In this document: piece after piece, positions 7,241 through 11,346 of the stretch
Numbering within the stretch: the first letter of the stretch is position 1
Layout: every line of letters begins with the position of its first letter
Assembly: GCA_027050975.1 (NCBI GenBank)
Contig: JALUAR010000192.1
Span: 1 to 11,346, forward strand
Direction of reading: 5' to 3'
DNA length: 11,346 nt
Origin: Thermodesulfovibrio sp.
GTDB taxonomy: Bacteria; Nitrospirota; Thermodesulfovibrionia; Thermodesulfovibrionales; JdFR-85
Notes under the pieces: model-generated
What the model saw: only the letters and a program-made list of their open reading frames with translations
Told to the model about the DNA's origin: nothing
Database searches by the model: none
Position numbers and translations under genes: made by a program

Positions 7241-8686
7241 TTATTGCGGTTTCTCTGTTTCAGGACTTTCCGTAGCGGTTTTTCTCAAAAAGCCCTGAAG
7301 TCCAAAGAGTGTTTTGAGAATATCGTTCCAGAAGGGAGCGCCGAAAGATATAAGCAGTGTTGTTACAAGCAGACCTAAGAATTTTTTCAGCAGATTCGTG
7401 GCTTCTGCAAGTTGTGATAGCTCAGTCTTATCCCAGCCAAGTGGCAGGGGAGCTTCATACAGGCTCTTGCCCTTTGCCTTGATAAGGCCAATCATCAGGG
7501 CGGAATAGTTTTCCGCGATTTTTATTAAGATGCTATCGAGAATGTTCTGAAGCCGCTCAAGACCTTCTTCAGAGGTTTTTTCCTCCTTCAGATACTTCAT
7601 AAGAGATTCACTCTCTTTGGTAAGATCATAGGGAAGTTTTATGGTTTCCGAGTTGTGGCTGATCTTAAATGAGGAGATATATTCTTGAACCGTTTCAATG
7701 AAGCTCTTCAGATTTGTGTGAAGGGAGGAGAGTTTTACTCTATCCAGATTTTTTTCTTTCTCTATTTTTGTTTTTATTTCTTCGGCCATTTTGCTGATAT
7801 GATTGATACGTTCTGTTATGAAAGGAGGGGTTATCGATTCAGTAAGAGCCTCTGACTGTGCAATAATGCTTGTTCGTATTGTGAGATCGCTCTTCAGGGT
7901 CTTGTATATCCTGACAGAGTCGGCATTGAGTATGCTTACCATTGCAAGACCGATAAAGAATGTCCATACCGCAATGTAGCGAGTATATCTTACTTCAAGT
8001 TCTCTAAGCCAGTTCTCGAAGAAACTGGATATTCTGTTTTTGTAATCCTGAATAAAATCTTCGATATCATTGATGCCTTCCAGAATCGTATCAATAAGCT
8101 TGACTGATTCCTTACTGACGGATATGCTCTGAATCTCCTGTAGAAGCTGGTCTATTTTACCCAGGGATAGATTGAACTTCTCTGTCTTCTCCTTTTCCAT
8201 TACATTAAATGTTCTGTTATATATTCTAAAGAGGCTCTCTAACCTGATAGCCTTCAGTTTTGTTTTAGATCTGCTGAGTTTTTTATAGAGTCCGATAAGC
8301 TCATCCGGCGATGGGGCTGTTTTCTCATCTATAATGGAGGCCCGGAGACGAAGAAGATCCGTTTTCAGTTTCTCCATCTCCTCGGCATAGGATACTATGG
8401 TGTTATGAAAGTTTCGGAACCTCAGGGTTACGGAACCGACTCTTTCACGTTTATTAATCTGCTGAAAGAATTGAAGTATTCTTGAGATAAGGCTATCCTG
8501 TTGAATCTCTTCCGGGGAATCTGTAGGATTGAAATATCTCCTGTAGAGTTGAACAAAAAACTTCTCATATACACTCCAGCGGAGTCTTAAAAAGTTCTTT
8601 GCCACCTCTACAATTACCTGTAGAAGCACGGACAATCCTATGATGATAATGACATAAGCTATGAGTACATCCATGGTTTCTTTCAT
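7241..8686 (-). CDS. Coiled-coil membrane protein with C-terminal GAPFW motif
   Basis: The protein has 481 residues and three transmembrane helices (about 6-28, 236-255, 435-452). Two long helical, charged regions between them (29-235 and 256-434) have coiled-coil character. Positive charges after helix 1 (KNFLRLRW, YRRYF) place the first region in the cytoplasm and the second in the periplasm. Two blocks stand out: LNADSVRIYKTLKSDLTIR (253-271) just after helix 2, and SFGAPFWNDILKTLFGLQG (447-465) at the C-terminal helix. From memory these match a widespread, uncharacterised group of bacterial membrane proteins carrying NvDtxxIaxxLwxDpxlR and GAPFWFDLLxkLvnlR; the assignment is from recall, not a search. 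The ATG has GAGGAGAAGG just upstream. It sits 16 bp after the peptidoglycan-binding protein gene and 18 bp before the 593-residue protein gene. Function is unknown; a sensor or scaffold spanning the inner membrane is plausible. Confidence 0.8.
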   Translation of the reverse strand: MKETMDVLIAYVIIIIGLSVLLQVIVEVAKNFLRLRWSVYEKFFVQLYRRYFNPTDSPEEIQQDSLISRILQFFQQINKRERVGSVTLRFRNFHNTIVSYAEEMEKLKTDLLRLRASIIDEKTAPSPDELIGLYKKLSRSKTKLKAIRLESLFRIYNRTFNVMEKEKTEKFNLSLGKIDQLLQEIQSISVSKESVKLIDTILEGINDIEDFIQDYKNRISSFFENWLRELEVRYTRYIAVWTFFIGLAMVSILNADSVRIYKTLKSDLTIRTSIIAQSEALTESITPPFITERINHISKMAEEIKTKIEKEKNLDRVKLSSLHTNLKSFIETVQEYISSFKISHNSETIKLPYDLTKESESLMKYLKEEKTSEEGLERLQNILDSILIKIAENYSALMIGLIKAKGKSLYEAPLPLGWDKTELSQLAEATNLLKKFLGLLVTTLLISFGAPFWNDILKTLFGLQGFLRKTATESPETEKPQ

Positions 8687-8702
8687 TGCCTTCTCCTCTT
8701 TT

Positions 8703-9665
8703 TTATTCGTAAGGCTTGAGCTCTATGCCGAACTGTTCCCTGATGTCGTATCTGATTCCGTGAACCACACCATGGCCTTGTGCACAACAGAGTTTTCTTG
8801 CTCGTACATCCTCTATCCATCTCGGATTGGATGCCTCTGCTCTCCGGTTTGCTATAATTGTCATCTTCTGGACCTCTCTGTCTTCATCAGACAGATCAGG
8901 TGATAGTTCTTCGATTTCTCTAATAATCTGTCTCTTAACAACTCTACTGATGCTACCGTTTTGAACCTTTATATCAAACATCAGGGCAACAGCCCTTTCC
9001 GACCAGAGTTCATACTCATTGCATAGCGAGAGGGCTGCATTGAAGAGTCTTTCGGCATATCTGACCTGGATCTCCTGAAACTCTTCTGTTCTTCCGAGGC
9101 TCTTAAACATACCTCTCCATGGCTCATATATGTAATGTCTAACCGGATGCTGGATTGAGCGGATAAAGGTCATTAAATCCTCTTTGTCGGAGTTAAGCGC
9201 ATCGACAAGAACGTCAAAATAATTGTGAAAAATCTCTTTTACGACCTCCTGATGCTCGTTAATCATATCATTAAGAAGAGGCTGAAGCGAGTTCTGTCCG
9301 AAGTTCCATTGTAACACCCCGAAACTCATTCCCTGGCCGTCAAAATCACCGCTTATTCCCGCAAAACAGTCAGGTACTGGTCTTCCTGTCTCAAAGGAAC
9401 CTGTGAGAGCAAGACAGCGATGTATGAGGGGACGTGACAGAAGTGCATTTTCTTTGATATCTTCATTAAAAAGATAATTCCATGTTACAGGACCAACAAT
9501 GCCGTCTACTGATAGTCCTTTGCTTTTCTGAAATGCCCTGACCGCTGCCTCTGTGCCTCCTCCGAAGATACCATCGACAGGGCCTCTATAAAAGCCAAGT
9601 TCTCTGAGTTTTCTCTGGATACTTTTTATCTCTTCTCCAATTGAACCAATTCTGTAAAGAGGCAT
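8703..9665 (-). CDS. Peptidoglycan-binding protein with putative lysozyme-like hydrolase domain
   Basis: The protein has 320 residues. Residues 8-66 form a peptidoglycan-binding domain 1 (PF01471): GSIGEEIKSIQRKLRELGFY, then GPVDGIFGGGTEAAVRAFQK and DGIVGPVTW. The rest (about 80-320) has LTGSFETG (87-94), GDFDGQGMSFGVLQWNFGQN (106-125), FDIKVQNGS (230-238) and a final GHGVVHGIRYDIREQFGI. Glu92 close to an aspartate-glycine loop and SFGxxQ suggest a lysozyme or chitosanase-like fold, with Glu92 and Asp107 or Asp109 as candidate catalytic residues. I infer cleavage of peptidoglycan. No signal peptide or membrane helix is present, and an in-frame TAA directly before the ATG rules out a longer start, so the protein would need another route to reach the wall. 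AGGGAGGG inside the upstream gene provides the ribosome binding site. Domain 1 is certain; the enzymatic reading is moderate. Confidence 0.83.
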   Translation of the reverse strand: MPLYRIGSIGEEIKSIQRKLRELGFYRGPVDGIFGGGTEAAVRAFQKSKGLSVDGIVGPVTWNYLFNEDIKENALLSRPLIHRCLALTGSFETGRPVPDCFAGISGDFDGQGMSFGVLQWNFGQNSLQPLLNDMINEHQEVVKEIFHNYFDVLVDALNSDKEDLMTFIRSIQHPVRHYIYEPWRGMFKSLGRTEEFQEIQVRYAERLFNAALSLCNEYELWSERAVALMFDIKVQNGSISRVVKRQIIREIEELSPDLSDEDREVQKMTIIANRRAEASNPRWIEDVRARKLCCAQGHGVVHGIRYDIREQFGIELKPYE

Positions 9666-9677
9666 TTAACCCTCCCT
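9663..9677 (-). promoter_or_regulatory. In-phase stop-start junction with embedded ribosome binding site
   Basis: On the minus strand the upstream gene ends with GGT TAA and the next codon, with no base between, is the ATG of the peptidoglycan-binding protein. The AGGGAGGG at 9677-9670 lies wholly inside the last codons of the upstream gene. The two genes share one reading frame, so a ribosome finishing the first gene can restart at once, and rare readthrough would make a fused protein of about 751 residues. Confidence 0.8.
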
Positions 9678-10958
9678 CTGCGTTTTTAGTGTTTTGCTGC
9701 TTAAAAGTTTGATCAGCATAAAGAGGCAAGCAGTATATATTACGATGCCTGACAGATAAGCGGTATAAAAGAGATAATCGAGAAATGGGAACCCGTTTTT
9801 TGTGAATGATTTGAACAGGCCAGGTTCTTTGAAAACAAGGATGGATGTATGCAGTAGAATTGCACCTATAAGCAGATAGATAGTGACCACAAGCAAAGGA
9901 ATATACAATTTTTTATAGGGAGGGAGATACCAACATCTCAAAACCAGATTAAGGGCCTCATTATCCACAGGTTTTTCTTCGTTTAGTTTCGGAGAAACCA
10001 CTCTGTTTATTAAATGACTTTTAAAAACTATCAGAGTAAGCATTACGATTAGAACAACTAACAAAATGGGGAACAACTTAATAAAATCCGTAAGATCAAC
10101 AGGTAGTTTGCCTATAGGTGATTCAAGGGAGTTTATTCTTTCTTTGAGATTGTCTATTTTCTGTTGTGTCGTACTCATTTTCATCTTAATATCTTCCAGT
10201 TCAGCTTTTTTCTTTTCAATTGTTGTTTTCACTCTGTTTATAATAGTCATTACCTCCTCATAAAGCGGTTTGAATTCATTCTCTACCAGTTCAACCAATC
10301 CCCTGGCTACCGGGACCTTTCCACCGTAGTAGCTTCTCCAGAACTCGGGATCAATCTCATTAATATATTTCTGGATATTTTTAAGTGCTCTATCAGAGAT
10401 TAGAAAGAGATTACCAATAGCATCTTCACCTCCATTAGGACTGATTTCCAGTGCAGGCTCGATGACATTCTGTTTCAGACGTTCCAGAATATCTCCGAAC
10501 CATCTGTTTGTGTACCATCTTACAGCTTCTGAGAATGTCTTTATATGTGAAGGAATTATCATCCTCTCTGTCGGTATAATATCCATTTGCTGGTATTGTG
10601 GCCTTCGGGAATGTCTGTTCGCTATGCCACCGTAAAGAGAATCTCTGATCTCAGGAAGCTTCCTGTTAAGCATTGTTGGGAAATAGTTGATCTGATCCTT
10701 TATTTTTTGTAAGGAGGCATTAATCCTTTTAGCCGCAGTTTCTGTCTTGTTTAACTGATTAGAGAGGCGTTCTGACTCTTTCTCCAGTATTTTGACTGTC
10801 TCTGAGAGATATTTTTCTTCTGATTTGTATTGAAAATATGGAAGGATAATGTACAGATAGCCGATTAAGGTAAAGATAAGGCCGAGACCGAGAAGACGAT
10901 TGAACTTTCTTTTTGTCTGTCTGAGATCCCCAATCAGGATGTCTGTGAAATCCTGCAA
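9666..10958 (-). CDS. Four-helix membrane protein with periplasmic coiled-coil domain
   Basis: The protein has 430 residues. A basic N-terminus (DLRQTKRKFNR, 11-21) leads into helix 1 (about 22-43). A long charged region (44-291), coiled coil at about 45-93 and 236-280, is predicted periplasmic by the positive-inside rule. Helices 2, 3 and 4 lie at about 292-313, 351-374 and 395-418, and the basic tail is cytoplasmic. Just before helix 2 is SPIGKLPVDLTDFIKLFPIL (280-299), which looks like a conserved membrane-entry motif (compare SPxGKxPvxLxxavlLFP, recalled from other uncharacterised proteins). I do not recognise a named family. The start is TTG, chosen because GGAGGG lies four bases before it and no in-frame ATG is near. 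It begins 23 bp after the pentapeptide gene and abuts the peptidoglycan-binding protein gene with no gap. I infer a membrane anchor or sensor that works with the neighbouring hydrolase. Confidence 0.75.
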   Translation of the reverse strand: MQDFTDILIGDLRQTKRKFNRLLGLGLIFTLIGYLYIILPYFQYKSEEKYLSETVKILEKESERLSNQLNKTETAAKRINASLQKIKDQINYFPTMLNRKLPEIRDSLYGGIANRHSRRPQYQQMDIIPTERMIIPSHIKTFSEAVRWYTNRWFGDILERLKQNVIEPALEISPNGGEDAIGNLFLISDRALKNIQKYINEIDPEFWRSYYGGKVPVARGLVELVENEFKPLYEEVMTIINRVKTTIEKKKAELEDIKMKMSTTQQKIDNLKERINSLESPIGKLPVDLTDFIKLFPILLVVLIVMLTLIVFKSHLINRVVSPKLNEEKPVDNEALNLVLRCWYLPPYKKLYIPLLVVTIYLLIGAILLHTSILVFKEPGLFKSFTKNGFPFLDYLFYTAYLSGIVIYTACLFMLIKLLSSKTLKTQREG

Positions 10959-10961
10959 TAG

Positions 10962-10967
10962 CCCTCC
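10962..10967 (-). promoter_or_regulatory. Ribosome binding site for a TTG start
   Basis: GGAGGG on the minus strand stands three to four bases before TTG (10958-10956). The short spacing and weak start codon suggest reduced initiation. An ATG at 10974-10972 exists but is in a different frame and opens only a short shadow reading frame. Confidence 0.5.
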
Positions 10968-10981
10968 AAAGCATGGTTTTC

Positions 10982-11346
10982 TTAATTGTCTGTAGATAAC
11001 TCTTCTATAGTTTTTAGAATATCACTTTGTCTTTGCAAGGATAATTTTGATTCTGTTTTTATATAAGTGATCAAATCCTCTTCCGTAACCTTTTTAGCTT
11101 CCTCTATAAAATTTTTATCCAGTGATGAATATTCAAGATTGGTTGCTTTAAAGAAATACACAGGTTTCAATCCTTTAACATTCTGAAACTCGATATCTTT
11201 AAGATCGGAGCCCGTGAAGAAGACGTCCTCGAAGGTGGTATCCATAAATACAGTATTTTTTAATACAGCCTGATCTAAAAGAGAGTTTCTTACTATGCAA
11301 TTTGAAAAAAGACTATTTCTGAGGTTTGAGAAGGTAAAGACTGTAT
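10982..11346 (-). CDS. Pentapeptide-repeat protein, 5' end outside window
   Basis: The reading frame is open to the right edge of the window and continues beyond it; the ATG at 11245-11243 is internal to the repeats and is not the start. Read from the edge, the translation falls into consecutive five-residue units: TVFTF, SNLRN, SLFSN, CIVRN, SLLDQ, AVLKN, TVFMD, TTFED, VFFTG, SDLKD, IEFQN. These fit the A(N/D)LxX pentapeptide-repeat pattern (PF00805), with a small residue or Val first and Leu, Phe or Ile in the middle, forming a right-handed quadrilateral beta-helix. The repeats fade at about VKGLKPVYF, and a charged helical tail of roughly 60 residues (NFIEEAKKVTEEDLITYI onward) closes the protein with a TAA at 10982. 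Such proteins usually act by binding partner proteins; some mimic DNA. The gene leads into the operon with a 23-bp gap to the next start. Its upstream length and start are unknown. Confidence 0.85.
   Translation of the reverse strand, partial: TVFTFSNLRNSLFSNCIVRNSLLDQAVLKNTVFMDTTFEDVFFTGSDLKDIEFQNVKGLKPVYFFKATNLEYSSLDKNFIEEAKKVTEEDLITYIKTESKLSLQRQSDILKTIEELSTDN

Noticed and set aside
8661..8903. Plus-strand 80-codon open frame across the junction of two operon genes
   Set aside because: It lies opposite the ends of two supported genes and its translation has no recognisable feature.
10759..10974. Minus-strand 71-codon frame starting with ATG just before the TTG start at 10958
   Set aside because: It is out of frame with the 430-residue protein, and its composition looks like an out-of-frame reading of the basic N-terminal region. 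The TTG frame has the binding site and the membrane-protein sequence.
8703..11346. Reading the right side as a prophage lysis cassette
   Set aside because: The hydrolase could be endolysin-like, but no holin-sized protein, spanin pair, structural gene or integrase is seen, and the neighbours are large coiled-coil membrane proteins.

Overview
The window looks bacterial, and probably comes from a Gram-negative organism. Genes are closely packed, several have strong AGGAGG-type ribosome binding sites, there is a lipoprotein signal sequence, and a NosL-family protein is present. DNA is moderately AT-rich, with frequent AGA/AGG arginine and ATA isoleucine codons. That would fit Nitrospirota or a deltaproteobacterial-type lineage, but this is a guess from composition and gene content, not a taxonomic assignment. 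No tRNA, rRNA, CRISPR array or insertion sequence is visible.

The left quarter (1-2679) is on the + strand and is mixed. Positions 1-464 hold the C-terminal part of a small membrane-anchored protein whose reading frame breaks by -1 at a run of seven A. Positions 465-690 look like further coding debris: a fragment resembling the first transmembrane helix of a cation:proton antiporter, again needing a -1 shift at an A run. Then come an exported basic protein of unknown function (703-1083), a complete AI-2E/PerM-type membrane permease (1133-2197) and a NosL-like cysteine protein (2239-2679).

The rest (2657-11346) is one long minus-strand gene train of seven genes, separated by only 0-28 nt and running off the right edge. 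In transcription order it encodes a pentapeptide-repeat protein (5' end outside the window), a 430-aa coiled-coil membrane protein, a 320-aa peptidoglycan-binding and putative muralytic protein without signal peptide, a 481-aa coiled-coil membrane protein, a 593-aa helical protein of unknown function, a 270-aa lipoprotein, and a 638-aa patatin-type lipid hydrolase with a transmembrane segment block inside the enzyme domain. Three of the six visible starts are TTG or GTG, each behind a strong Shine-Dalgarno sequence.

The combination of a putative lipid hydrolase, a putative peptidoglycan hydrolase, a lipoprotein and two coiled-coil membrane proteins in one tightly coupled operon suggests a multi-component cell-envelope system. 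It could serve envelope remodelling, lysis or defence; the sequence does not decide which. It is the best candidate in this window for an undescribed system. The operon meets nosL tail to tail with a 23-bp overlap and no recognisable terminator between them.
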